From the NCBI RefSeq assembly GCF_016863435.1, contig NZ_BOOW01000046.1, forward strand, positions 1-64,000: a DNA stretch of 64,000 nucleotides, given 5' to 3'. A model generated the notes under the pieces. That model was not told the DNA's origin and ran no database searches. It was given only the letters and a program-made list of their open reading frames with translations. This document shows positions 45,663 through 54,357 of the stretch, in pieces. Source of the stretch: Sinosporangium siamense (lineage in GTDB: Bacteria > Actinomycetota > Actinomycetes > Streptosporangiales > Streptosporangiaceae). Made by a program: the position numbers and the translations under genes. Within the stretch, counting starts at the first letter, position 1; each line of letters opens with the position of its first letter.

Positions 45663-47276
45663 TCAGGCCGAGTAAACGCACTCCCCGTCCACGAAGGTCG
45701 TGGTGACCTTGGTGGACCAGATCTCCCCCGGGGGCAGGGTGAACGGGTTGCGGTCGAGGACGGCCAGGTCGGCCGGGGCGCCGATCCTGATGCGGCCCGC
45801 GGGGGAGTCGTTGATCCAGGCCGAGCCCGCCGTGTAGGCCGTCATCACGGTGGCCAGGTCGAGGCGCTGGCCGGGGAGGAACGGGGTTTGGGCGGTGGGG
45901 TAGCCGGCGTGGTGGGAGCCGGGGGGTTCGGTGCGGTTGACGGCGACGTGCATGCCCTGGAGGGGGTCGGCGTTGGAGACGGGCCAGTCGCTGCCGGCGC
46001 AGAGGCGGGTGCCGAGGGCGACGAGGTCGGCGAAGGGGTATTGCCAGCCGGAGCGTTCCTCGCCGAGGTAGGGGAGGGTCAGCTCGTCCATCTGGGCGTG
46101 GTGGGTGGCCCAGAGGGGCTGGAGGTTGGCGGTCACCCCGAGGGCGGCGAAGCGGGGGAGATCGGAGGGTTCGATGATCTGCAGGTGGGCGATATGGTGG
46201 CGGTTGGCGGGGTTTGTGCCCTCGAAGCTGTCGAGGGCCTCGCGCACCGCGCGCTCGCCGATGGCGTGGAAATGCACCTGGAAGCCGTGGCTGTCGAGTT
46301 CGGCGACGTAGCCCTTCAACGCCTGCGGGTCGATGTAGGACAGGCCGGTGCCGCCGCAGCGGCAGTAGGGCTCGATCACGGCGGCGGTGAAGTTCTCCGC
46401 GATGCCGTCCTGCATGATCTTGACCGAGGTGGCGCTGAAGCGCTCCAGGCCCTTGGCGGACTCGCGGCGGGCCAGCAGGTCGTCGATCTGCTCGGAGCCC
46501 CGGGTGCGGTCCCACCACAGGGCACCCACCACGCGGGCCCGCAGGCGCCCGCTCGCGGCCGCGGACAGGTAGGTGGGTAGTTGGTCGTCGGAGCCCGCGT
46601 AAGAGCCCACGATGGCGTCCTGCCAGCCTGTGATGCCCTTGGAGAACAGATAGCCCTGGGCGTCCATCAGCGCGGCGTCGAGATCGGCGGCGGTGGGGCG
46701 CGGGGTGAGGAGGCCGACGAGGTCCATCGCGCCTTCGTGGAGCACTCCGCCGGGGGTGCCGTCGGGGTCGCGTTCGATGCGGCCGTCGGGCGGGTCGGGG
46801 GTGGCGGCGGTGATGCCGGCGAGTTCGAGGGCGCGGGTGTTCACCCAGGCGGCGTGGTGGTCGCGCTGGATGAGGTAGGCGGGCCGGTCGAGGAAGTCGA
46901 GCTGGCTGCGGTGGGGGAGCCCGCCGGGGAAGGCGGTCATGTCCCACCCTCCGCCGTCGATCCACTCCTTGGCGGGGTTCGCCGCCGCATAGGCGGAGAT
47001 CTTGTCGAGATACTCCGGCAGGCCGTACACCTCGGCCAGGTCGCATTTGGCGCGTTCCAAGCCGGCCTGCACGGGATGCATGTGCGAGTCGGTGACGCCG
47101 GGGATGAGAAGGCCGCCCCGCAGGTCGACGACCTCGTAGCCGGGCACCGCGCGAAGGGCGACGTCGGCGGCCGAGCCGACGGCGGTGATGACACCGTCGC
47201 GCACCAGCACGGCCTCGGCCTCGGGACCACCGGTCGCCGTGAACACGGCACCCCCGGTGAACAGAATGTCGGTCAT
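45663..47276 (-). CDS. Amidohydrolase family 3 enzyme (YtcJ-like)
   Basis: The 537-residue product is a long amidohydrolase: [18 protein letters not shown] (metal HxH), [41 protein letters not shown], and [16 protein letters not shown] with the conserved Asp. Such enzymes hydrolyse amide or imine bonds of unknown physiological substrates. It begins only 5 bp after the FAD oxidoreductase stop, so both form a two-gene unit, perhaps for amine or amide catabolism. Confidence 0.88.
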   Translation of the reverse strand: MTDILFTGGAVFTATGGPEAEAVLVRDGVITAVGSAADVALRAVPGYEVVDLRGGLLIPGVTDSHMHPVQAGLERAKCDLAEVYGLPEYLDKISAYAAANPAKEWIDGGGWDMTAFPGGLPHRSQLDFLDRPAYLIQRDHHAAWVNTRALELAGITAATPDPPDGRIERDPDGTPGGVLHEGAMDLVGLLTPRPTAADLDAALMDAQGYLFSKGITGWQDAIVGSYAGSDDQLPTYLSAAASGRLRARVVGALWWDRTRGSEQIDDLLARRESAKGLERFSATSVKIMQDGIAENFTAAVIEPYCRCGGTGLSYIDPQALKGYVAELDSHGFQVHFHAIGERAVREALDSFEGTNPANRHHIAHLQIIEPSDLPRFAALGVTANLQPLWATHHAQMDELTLPYLGEERSGWQYPFADLVALGTRLCAGSDWPVSNADPLQGMHVAVNRTEPPGSHHAGYPTAQTPFLPGQRLDLATVMTAYTAGSAWINDSPAGRIRIGAPADLAVLDRNPFTLPPGEIWSTKVTTTFVDGECVYSA

Positions 47277-47281
47277 GCAGC

Positions 47282-48685
47282 TTACCTACCAGTGATCGTG
47301 TCGGCGATTCGAGCCAGGGCCGAGGTACGGCGGAGGCCGGCGTTCTCGCGGGCGTCCGCCATGCGATAAAGCCGGTACATCGTATGCACCCCGAGGTAGC
47401 GCAGCGGCTCCGGCTCCCACCCGCGCACCCTGCGCCCCACCCAGGGCAGCGCGGTGAGTTCGGTGTCCTCGCCCAGGATGAGGTCCCGTAGCGTGCGCCC
47501 GGCGAGGTTGGCCGTCGTCACCCCGTGCCCGGTGTAGCCGCCGGCCCACCCGATGCCCGACGCGTGGTCCACGTGCACCGTCGAGCACCAGTCGCGCGGC
47601 ACACCCAGCACGCCCGACCAGGCGTGGTCGACGCGGTGGTCGGCGACGGCGGGGAACATCCCGGTTAGCAGCTCCCATAACGCGCTGATCGTCCAATTGT
47701 GTGTCTGGCCGCGGTCGTCCACGCGTGAGCCGTACAGGTAGGGTTTGCCGCGCCCGCCGAAGGCGATGCGGTCGTCGGCGGTGCGCTGGGCGTACATGTA
47801 GTAGTGCGCGAGGTCGCCCAGCAGCTCGTCGCCGTTCCAGCCGATCGCCTCCCACACCGAGGAGGGCAGCGGCTCGGTGACGATCATCGAGCTGTTCATC
47901 GGCAACCACGCCCGGTGATATTGCTTGAGGTCGGCGGTGAAGCCCTCGGTCGCCCTGATCACATAGCGTGCCGTCACCGTGCCGCGCGGTGTGACCGCCT
48001 TGCGCGCGGCGAGTTCGGTGACCGGGGTGCGCTCACAGACCTTCACCCCGAGGCCGCGCACGGCCCGCAGCAGCCCGCGCACGAGCTTGGCCGGCTGGAT
48101 GCGTGCGCAGTGGGGGCTCCAGACCGCGTTGACCGCGCCGGCCACCCTGATGCGCGACTCGCGTTCGGCGGCGGTGAGCAGGCGCAGGTCGTCCTTGGTC
48201 CAGCCCCAGGCGCGGTCGTGGGCGAGCAGGGCGCGCAGCCGGGCGTCCTGCGCGGCGTTGGTGGCGACCTGCATCACGCCGCCCTTGACGATGTCGGCGT
48301 CGATGCCCTCGGCGCCGGCGACCGCGACGACCTCGTCGATGCTGTCGAACATGGCCCGCTGCAGGGTGCGCGCCGCGAGCGGTCCGTGGGTCCTGGCGAA
48401 CCGTTCGGGAGTGCCGGCGAGGTCGCCGGTGAGCCAGCCGCCGTTGCGCCCCGACGCGCCATACCCGGCGAACTCCCGCTCCAGCACGACGACACGCAGA
48501 TCGGGACGGGCCTTGGCGAGGTAGTACGCGGTCCACAGGCCGGTGTAGCCGGCTCCGACGATCGCGACGTCGGCCTCCGTGTCGCCGTCGAGGGGGGCGC
48601 CGGGGCGGGGTATGCCCTCAGCGCGGTACCAGAAGGAGACGTCGCCGTTGACGAAGGTGTCGGACAGTGGAACACGCACGCTCAT
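47282..48685 (-). CDS. FAD-dependent oxidoreductase (DAO family)
   Basis: The 467-residue product has an N-terminal FAD-binding Rossmann motif ADVAIVGAGYTGLWTAYYLAKARP with VVVLEREFAGYGASGRNGGW, and the C-terminal GGYTGHGVTTANLAGR motif of DAO-type (gamma-glutamylputrescine oxidase/glycine oxidase-like) enzymes. It probably oxidises an amine or amino acid. ATG 48685 (MSVRVPLSDT) is chosen; the frame is open to 48775. First gene of the pair with the amidohydrolase. Confidence 0.88.
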   Translation of the reverse strand: MSVRVPLSDTFVNGDVSFWYRAEGIPRPGAPLDGDTEADVAIVGAGYTGLWTAYYLAKARPDLRVVVLEREFAGYGASGRNGGWLTGDLAGTPERFARTHGPLAARTLQRAMFDSIDEVVAVAGAEGIDADIVKGGVMQVATNAAQDARLRALLAHDRAWGWTKDDLRLLTAAERESRIRVAGAVNAVWSPHCARIQPAKLVRGLLRAVRGLGVKVCERTPVTELAARKAVTPRGTVTARYVIRATEGFTADLKQYHRAWLPMNSSMIVTEPLPSSVWEAIGWNGDELLGDLAHYYMYAQRTADDRIAFGGRGKPYLYGSRVDDRGQTHNWTISALWELLTGMFPAVADHRVDHAWSGVLGVPRDWCSTVHVDHASGIGWAGGYTGHGVTTANLAGRTLRDLILGEDTELTALPWVGRRVRGWEPEPLRYLGVHTMYRLYRMADARENAGLRRTSALARIADTITGR

Positions 48686-48910
48686 GGGCCTACATCCTGC
48701 TATATCCGTCCGATGGAGCGTACCCCGCCACGGAATTCGCAGAGCCTCCGCCACCCGATTGCCCACCTCCGTCAAGGCGCTTTACTCTATTCATCAGCTT
48801 TACGAGTCAGTGAATTTTGACCTTCGAGAGACCGCCTGGCGCCTCCGGTCCCAGAGTCCGACGGCCCCCAAGCCCGACGGCCCCCGAGGGCCATAGTCGG
48901 AAGGTGTGCG

Positions 48911-51409
48911 ATGGGCCCTTATGTGCTGGATCTCGACGACCCCCGCGCCGACCTCGCCGCCGCAGGGGGCAAAGGCGCCTCCCTGGCACGCCTGGCCGCC
49001 GCCGGCCTGCCGGTCCCCGGCGGCTTCCACGTGACGACAGCCGCATATCGGGCGTTCGTCGCCAAGAACGCCATCTCCACCGACGGCGGTGAAGAGGAGA
49101 TCGCCGCCCGGTTCGCCGCGGGTGAGATGCCCGCCGAGGTGGCCGAGGCGGTCATCGAGGCTTATGCCGTACGCGGGCGGCCCGTCGTCGCGGTGCGCTC
49201 CTCCGCCACCGCCGAGGACCTCCCCGGCATGTCCTTCGCCGGCCAGCAGGACAGCTTCCTCAACGTCGGCGGGGACGACGCGCTGCTCGCCGCCGTGCGC
49301 CGCTGCTGGGCCTCCCTGTGGAACGCCCGCGCCGTCGACTATCGGGGCCGGTACGGCATAAGCCCCGGCGACGTGGCCCTCGCCGTCGTCGTGCAGGAGC
49401 TGGTCGACGCCGACGCGGCCGGAGTGCTCTTCACCGCCGACCCCGTGACCGGATCGCGGGACCACGTCGTGATCAATGCGGCCTGGGGCCTCGGCGAGGC
49501 CCTCGTCGGCGGCCATGTCACCCCCGACACCTACACCGTCGGCGACGCGGTCACCGCAACGATCGCCGACAAGCGGGTCATGACCGTCCGCGACGCCGGC
49601 GGCACCCGCGAGGCGCCCGTCCCCGCCGATCTCCGCACCCGGGCCGTGCTCACCGCGGCGGAGGCGGCGGAGCTCGCCGCACTCGGCAGGCGCATCGAGA
49701 AGTTGTACGGCATGGCCATGGACGTGGAGTGGACCCGGGCCGGCGGACGGTTCGCCGTCGTCCAGGCCAGGCCCGTCACCGGCCCCGCCGACGAGGGGGA
49801 GTGGAACGAGAGCCTGCACGGCACCTACCTGTGGACCAGCACCAACCTGGGGGAGGCGCTGCCGGAGGTCATGACGCCGTGCACGTGGTCTCTGGTCCAG
49901 ATGTTCATGAACACGGTCATGTCCATGCCGAGCTTCGCAGGGCACCGGTTGTACGGCATCATCGGCGGACGTTTCTATATGAACATCAGCGTCACCGCCT
50001 CGATCACCAGAACCCTTGGCATGGGGGCCGGACGCCTGCAGAGCACCATCGAGCAGGTGCTCGGCAAGATTCCCCCCGGAGTCGAGCTGCCGTATATCGA
50101 GATGTCCCGATGGCAGCTGATCCGCGAGGTCGCCCCCAATGCCGTACGGCTCGCCCGCCGCCTGCGCGCCAACGCCAAGAGGATGCCCGCATATCTCGCC
50201 GAAGCGCCCCGCCGGTGCGAGGAGCTGCGCGGACGCGTCGCCGCCACCACCACACCCGCCGGACTGGCCGCCCTCTGGCAAGGTGAGATCGCCGGCTACT
50301 TCCGGCTGAGCTGCCACATGCTGGAGGCGGGCTCGCGCCGGGACGGCGACGCCCTCGGCGCCGCCCACCGGGAGATGACGCGCCTCGCAGGCGAGGCCGA
50401 CGCCGTCCTCCTCCTGAGCGGCAACCGCGGCGACGGCGGCACCCTGGCCAGCCTCGGGCCGGTCGTCGGCCTCGCCAAGGTGGCCAAGGGGGAGCTGAGC
50501 CGCGAGGAATACGCGCGTGCCTACGGACACCGGTCCGACAACGAGTTCGAGGTGTCGCGTCCCCGCCCGGCCGAGGACCCCGCGTGGATCGACCGGCAAC
50601 TCGCCGGGCTCGCCGAGGTCGCCGGAGCCGACGAACTCCTCGCCGAGCGCCGGCGGGCCAGGGCCGCCGCCTGGCGGCGCCTCGAACGCGACCATCCGCG
50701 TCAGGTCGGCCGCCTGCGCCGCCAGGCCGCCCGGTGGAGCCGCGCCGCGCACGGGCGGGAGGCGACCAGGTCCGAGGTGATCCGTACCTTCTGGGTGTTG
50801 CGGGACTTCGTCGTCCGCGCGGGGGTGCTGACCGGGCTGAGCACCGGCGAGCGGCCGGGGGACGTCTACTTCCTGACCGTGGACGAGATCCTCGCCCGGC
50901 TCGGCGGCGGGACCGACGCGGCGGACCGTGCGCGTATCGCCGCCCGCCGCGCCGTCTACGAGCGCTATCGGGCGCTGCCCGCCTACCCCGTGGTCGTCAA
51001 GGGCCGCTTCGACCCGTTCCGGTGGGCCGCCGATCCCGAGCGCCGGGTGGACGTCTACCACGAAGATGTGCGACTGCCCTCCACAGGCGAGGTGGCGGGC
51101 TTCCCCGGGGCGGCGGGAGTCGTGACGGGCACGGTCCGGGTCGTCGCCTCCGTCGAGGACGGCGAGAGCCTGCGGCCCGGCGAGATCCTCGTCACGACCG
51201 TCACCAACATCGGGTGGACACCGCTGTTCCCCCGCGCCGCGGCGGTCGTCACCGACGTCGGCGCGCCCCTGTCGCACGCCGCGATCGTCGCCCGTGAGCT
51301 GGGCATTCCCGCCGTGGTGGGGTGCGGGAACGCGACCACCCGGCTGCGGACGGGGGACCGGGTGCGGGTGGACGGGGCGCGGGGAGTGGTGGAGATCCTG
51401 CCGGAGTAA
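48911..51409 (+). CDS. PEP-synthase-type phosphotransferase, rifampin phosphotransferase-like
   Basis: The 832-residue product has the three-part layout of rifampin phosphotransferase. An ATP-grasp domain (1 to about 310) carries GGKGASLARL, AVRSSATAEDLPGMSFAGQQDSF and VLFTADPVTGSR. A central helical substrate domain (about 310-720) follows, and the C-terminal swivelling phospho-His domain has GAPLSHAAIVARELGIPAVVG with His789. These enzymes move the beta phosphate of ATP to a substrate hydroxyl by way of the His. The central domain is the part that defines the substrate, so rifampin is a possibility, not a proof. No rifamycin-associated element (19-bp palindrome) is visible upstream. ATG 48911 follows GGAAGG. 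Confidence 0.8.
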   Translation: MGPYVLDLDDPRADLAAAGGKGASLARLAAAGLPVPGGFHVTTAAYRAFVAKNAISTDGGEEEIAARFAAGEMPAEVAEAVIEAYAVRGRPVVAVRSSATAEDLPGMSFAGQQDSFLNVGGDDALLAAVRRCWASLWNARAVDYRGRYGISPGDVALAVVVQELVDADAAGVLFTADPVTGSRDHVVINAAWGLGEALVGGHVTPDTYTVGDAVTATIADKRVMTVRDAGGTREAPVPADLRTRAVLTAAEAAELAALGRRIEKLYGMAMDVEWTRAGGRFAVVQARPVTGPADEGEWNESLHGTYLWTSTNLGEALPEVMTPCTWSLVQMFMNTVMSMPSFAGHRLYGIIGGRFYMNISVTASITRTLGMGAGRLQSTIEQVLGKIPPGVELPYIEMSRWQLIREVAPNAVRLARRLRANAKRMPAYLAEAPRRCEELRGRVAATTTPAGLAALWQGEIAGYFRLSCHMLEAGSRRDGDALGAAHREMTRLAGEADAVLLLSGNRGDGGTLASLGPVVGLAKVAKGELSREEYARAYGHRSDNEFEVSRPRPAEDPAWIDRQLAGLAEVAGADELLAERRRARAAAWRRLERDHPRQVGRLRRQAARWSRAAHGREATRSEVIRTFWVLRDFVVRAGVLTGLSTGERPGDVYFLTVDEILARLGGGTDAADRARIAARRAVYERYRALPAYPVVVKGRFDPFRWAADPERRVDVYHEDVRLPSTGEVAGFPGAAGVVTGTVRVVASVEDGESLRPGEILVTTVTNIGWTPLFPRAAAVVTDVGAPLSHAAIVARELGIPAVVGCGNATTRLRTGDRVRVDGARGVVEILPE

Positions 51410-51530
51410 GCCCGCGGAGTACGGCACAGCTCACGCGGGCTGTGCCGTACATTTCGTAACTTGACGTACTTATGTGAGTTTCGCTGCTTCCCCATACCGA
51501 TCCACCGATAAATCGTCCTATCGTCCCCTC

Positions 51531-52550
51531 ATGACGTCCATCGATTCCTTCGCAGCCGCACTTCCCAAGGTCGAACTTCACGTTCACCTGGTCGGTTCCG
51601 CCTCCCCTGGGACCGTACTCGCCCTCGCCAATCGCCACCCCGACAGCCGGGTGCCGAAGAACGAGGAGGAACTCCGCGAGTTCTACGTTTTCCGCGACTT
51701 CCCGCACTTCGCCGAGGTCTACGAGGCCGTCAACAACCTCGTGCGCGACCCCGAGGATGTGGCCCTCCTGGTCGAGGGCGCCGCCGCCGACCTGGCCGTG
51801 CAGAACGTGCGATACGTGGAACTGACCGTCACGCCGTATTCCCACCAGCGCATGGGCATGCCGGTCGAGGAGATCACCCGGGCGCTCGACATCGCCGCCG
51901 CCAACGCCCAGCGCGACCACGGTGTGCGTGTCGGCTACATCTTCGACATCCCCGCCGAATGGGGTGGGGCCGCCGCCAGGGGCACCCTCGACCACGCTCT
52001 CCAGGCCCCGCCCGCCAACCTCGTCGGCTTCGGCCTGGCCGGCATCGAACAGGACCGTCCCGCGATGCGGGACGAGATCCGCGACGCCTTCCGCGCCGCC
52101 CGCGCCGCCGGTCTGCGCAGCCTGCCCCACGGCGGTGAGATGAGCGGGCCCGAGACCATCTGGGAGGTCGTCAACCACCTCGGCGCCGAGCGCATCGGCC
52201 ACGGCATCCGCTGCCTCGACGACCCCGACCTTGTCGCGCACTTGAGGGAGACCCAGATCCCCCTGGAGGTCTGCCCCACCTCCAACGTGTGCACCCAGCA
52301 GGTCCCCCACCTGGCCGCCCACCCGCTGCCCCGCCTCCTGGAGGAGGGGCTCTACGTCACCCTCAACAGCGACGACCCCCCGATGTTCGGCACCACCCTC
52401 ACCCGCGAGTATCAGGTCGTCGCCGATGCCTTCGGCCTCGGCCGCACCGAACTCGCCGCCCTGGCCCGCAACGCGGTCAACGCCGCCTCGCTCGACGCCA
52501 CGAGCAAGGCCGCGATCCTGGCCGAGATCGACGAGGTAGCCCGCACGTAG
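51531..52550 (+). CDS. Adenosine deaminase family enzyme
   Basis: The 339-residue TIM-barrel product has the metal and catalytic motifs of the family: LPKVELHVHLVGS (HxH), LPHGGEMSGPETIWE (HxxE; most relatives have HAGE), ERIGHGIRCL and LNSDDPPMFGTTL (the SDDP zinc ligands). It deaminates adenosine, adenine or a related 6-aminopurine such as aminofutalosine; which one cannot be told. No Shine-Dalgarno is visible before ATG 51531, so a leaderless transcript is possible. Confidence 0.9.
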   Translation: MTSIDSFAAALPKVELHVHLVGSASPGTVLALANRHPDSRVPKNEEELREFYVFRDFPHFAEVYEAVNNLVRDPEDVALLVEGAAADLAVQNVRYVELTVTPYSHQRMGMPVEEITRALDIAAANAQRDHGVRVGYIFDIPAEWGGAAARGTLDHALQAPPANLVGFGLAGIEQDRPAMRDEIRDAFRAARAAGLRSLPHGGEMSGPETIWEVVNHLGAERIGHGIRCLDDPDLVAHLRETQIPLEVCPTSNVCTQQVPHLAAHPLPRLLEEGLYVTLNSDDPPMFGTTLTREYQVVADAFGLGRTELAALARNAVNAASLDATSKAAILAEIDEVART

Positions 52551-52632
52551 TGCGGGGCGGCCACCGCCGGCCCGGAAGCCTGCGGCCCCATGCGGGGCGG
52601 TCGCCGTCGGTCCGGAAAAGCCTGCGGCCCCA
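52551..52632. repeat. Two tandem copies of about 41 bp behind the deaminase gene
   Basis: TGCGGGGCGG...CCTGCGGCCCCA occurs at 52551-52590 and, with a few substitutions and a 2-bp insertion, at 52591-52632. The second copy provides the left arm of the terminator that follows. Confidence 0.7.
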
Positions 52633-52659
52633 CCGGAAGTCACCCGGTGGGGCCGCAGG
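52621..52659. terminator. Bidirectional terminator between the deaminase and pgl genes
   Basis: A perfect 16-bp stem, CCTGCGGCCCCACCGG (52621-52636) and CCGGTGGGGCCGCAGG (52644-52659), with a 7-nt loop lies between convergent genes. Confidence 0.9.
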
Positions 52660-52668
52660 TTCAAACGG

Positions 52669-53445
52669 TCAAGGGGAGGCGGCCCGCGACAGATCCGGCG
52701 GAAGTTCGGAAGCCGAGGCCCGGTCCAGCAGGAACCACGTGCCCCGCCGCCCCCGCGCCCCGGCCGCGGGAACCTGGACCACCCCGGCGCCTGTGGACAA
52801 AGCCAGCCGGACCGCCCCGGCCTTCTCCGCCCCGGCGGCCACGACCCAGACCTCCTGAGCAGCCTGAAGCGAAGGCAACGTCAGGGAGATGCGGGTGGGC
52901 GGCGGTTTGGGGGACCCGTGCACCGCGACCGCGGGCCGCTCGTCGTACAAGGCCGGGTGGCCGGGGAACAACGAGGCCACGTGGGCGTCGGGGCCCATGC
53001 CGAGCAGCATCACGTCGAACGACGGGACCGGGCCGTGGTCCTCGGGGCGGGCCGCGGCCCGCAGCTCCGAGACGTAACTGTCGGCCGACTCCTCGGCCGT
53101 CATCCCGGAGTCGGGCCCGCGCATGACGTGCACCCGGGCCGGGTCGAGGTCGACGTGGTCGAGAAGGGCCTTGCGGGCGCCGGTCTCGTTGCGCTCGGAG
53201 TCCCCCGCGGGCAGGAACCGCTCGTCCCCCCACCACACGTCGAGCCGCCGCCAGTCGACGGCGTCGCGGGCGGCCGTGGCGGCCACGGAGGCGAGTACGG
53301 CGATGCCGATGGTGCCGCCGGTCAGCACCACCGAGGCGTGCCCCTTGGCCGACTGAGCGTCGACGAGGCGCGTGATGAGGCGCGCGGCGACGGCGTCGGC
53401 CAGCACCGAGGGATCCCGGTGCACAAGGACATGCGGAACACTCAC
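52669..53445 (-). CDS. pgl: 6-phosphogluconolactonase
   Basis: The 258-residue enzyme hydrolyses 6-phosphogluconolactone. SVVLTGGTIGIAVLASVA, WRRLDVWWGDERFLPAGDSERN and LLGMGPDAHVASLFPGHP are the NagB/Pgl signatures. GTG 53445 follows AGGAG and overlaps the opcA stop in GTGA; a longer open frame upstream is ignored. Last gene of the minus-strand pentose-phosphate operon. Confidence 0.95.
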   Translation of the reverse strand: MSVPHVLVHRDPSVLADAVAARLITRLVDAQSAKGHASVVLTGGTIGIAVLASVAATAARDAVDWRRLDVWWGDERFLPAGDSERNETGARKALLDHVDLDPARVHVMRGPDSGMTAEESADSYVSELRAAARPEDHGPVPSFDVMLLGMGPDAHVASLFPGHPALYDERPAVAVHGSPKPPPTRISLTLPSLQAAQEVWVVAAGAEKAGAVRLALSTGAGVVQVPAAGARGRRGTWFLLDRASASELPPDLSRAASP

Positions 53446-54356
53446 GTTGAACTCCTGTCTAGGGCGAGCCGCCGGACGGCCGCCTCGTAGACCTCGTCGG
53501 GGTCGAGTCTTCGCAGCTCTTCGGCGAGCAACTCGGAGGTGGAGCGCCTGGCCAGCGCCACACGCCGGTCGGGTTGCCCGGGTTTGGCGAGGGTGGCCAG
53601 GCGGGCGTCGGAACGGGTGACGGCGAGCTCGCCGTCCTGGAGCGTCAGCCGCACGGCGGTGAGCCCGGGACCCGCGGTGTCCCTCACCTCGACGGGCACG
53701 TTGAGCCGTTCGCACAACCACGCGGCGAGCAGGGGGGCGCTCGGGTGGCCGGCCTTGGCCTCGACGACGCCGCCCGTCACGGGGCCGACGGGCTGGTCGA
53801 AGGCGGCGGCGAGCAGGCTGCGCCACGAGGTGAGCCGCGACCAGGTGAGGTCGGTGTCGCCGTCGACGTAGCCCCCGGCGCGGGAGGCGATGGCGGCCAC
53901 CGGGTCGGGGGCGGCCTTGGCGTCGGTGATGCGCCGCTGGGCGAGGCGGCCGAGGGGGTCCTCGGCGGGCACTTCGGGGGCCTCGCCCGGCCACCAGGCG
54001 ACGACGGGCGTGTCGGGCAGCAGCAGCGGGCTGACCACGGACTCCGCGTGCTTGCGCAGCTCGCCGTACAACCGCAGCAGCACAAGCTCACCCGGCGTGG
54101 CCTCGCCGACGCGCAGCTCGGCGTCGAGCCGGCTCGGCTCCTCGGCCTCGCGGGCGATGACGACGAGGATGCGCGAGGGGTGTTCGCGGGCGGCCTCGGT
54201 GGCGGCGCGCACCGCGTCGTATTGCGTGCGCTCGTCGCACGCCACCACGAGCGTCAGCACCATCCCTATGGCGGGAGCGCCCATCTGGTGCCGCAGGTGG
54301 GTCAGCATCGAGGAGATCTTCGAAGCGTTCGTGCCGCTCATCGTGAAGCTGGTCAC
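53442..54356 (-). CDS. opcA: Glucose-6-phosphate dehydrogenase assembly protein OpcA
   Basis: The 304-residue product matches OpcA, which activates glucose-6-phosphate dehydrogenase. Typical segments: MVLTLVVACDE, HPSRILVVIARE, VLLRLYGELRKHAESVVSPLLLPDTPVVAWWPGEAP, and DLTWSRLTSWRSLLAAAFD. GTG 54356 starts one base after the zwf stop with GGAGG upstream. Placement beside zwf is its usual one. Confidence 0.95.
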   Translation of the reverse strand: MTSFTMSGTNASKISSMLTHLRHQMGAPAIGMVLTLVVACDERTQYDAVRAATEAAREHPSRILVVIAREAEEPSRLDAELRVGEATPGELVLLRLYGELRKHAESVVSPLLLPDTPVVAWWPGEAPEVPAEDPLGRLAQRRITDAKAAPDPVAAIASRAGGYVDGDTDLTWSRLTSWRSLLAAAFDQPVGPVTGGVVEAKAGHPSAPLLAAWLCERLNVPVEVRDTAGPGLTAVRLTLQDGELAVTRSDARLATLAKPGQPDRRVALARRSTSELLAEELRRLDPDEVYEAAVRRLALDRSST

Positions 54357-54357
54357 T

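Noticed and set aside
48830-48910. Rifamycin-associated element upstream of the phosphotransferase
   Set aside because: Two GACGGCCCCC copies are present, but the 19-bp palindrome GGGGCTTGC/GCAAGCCCC is not.
48800-51427. 875-codon frame antisense to the phosphotransferase
   Set aside because: Gly/Ala/Asp-rich translation without domains; shadow of the real gene.
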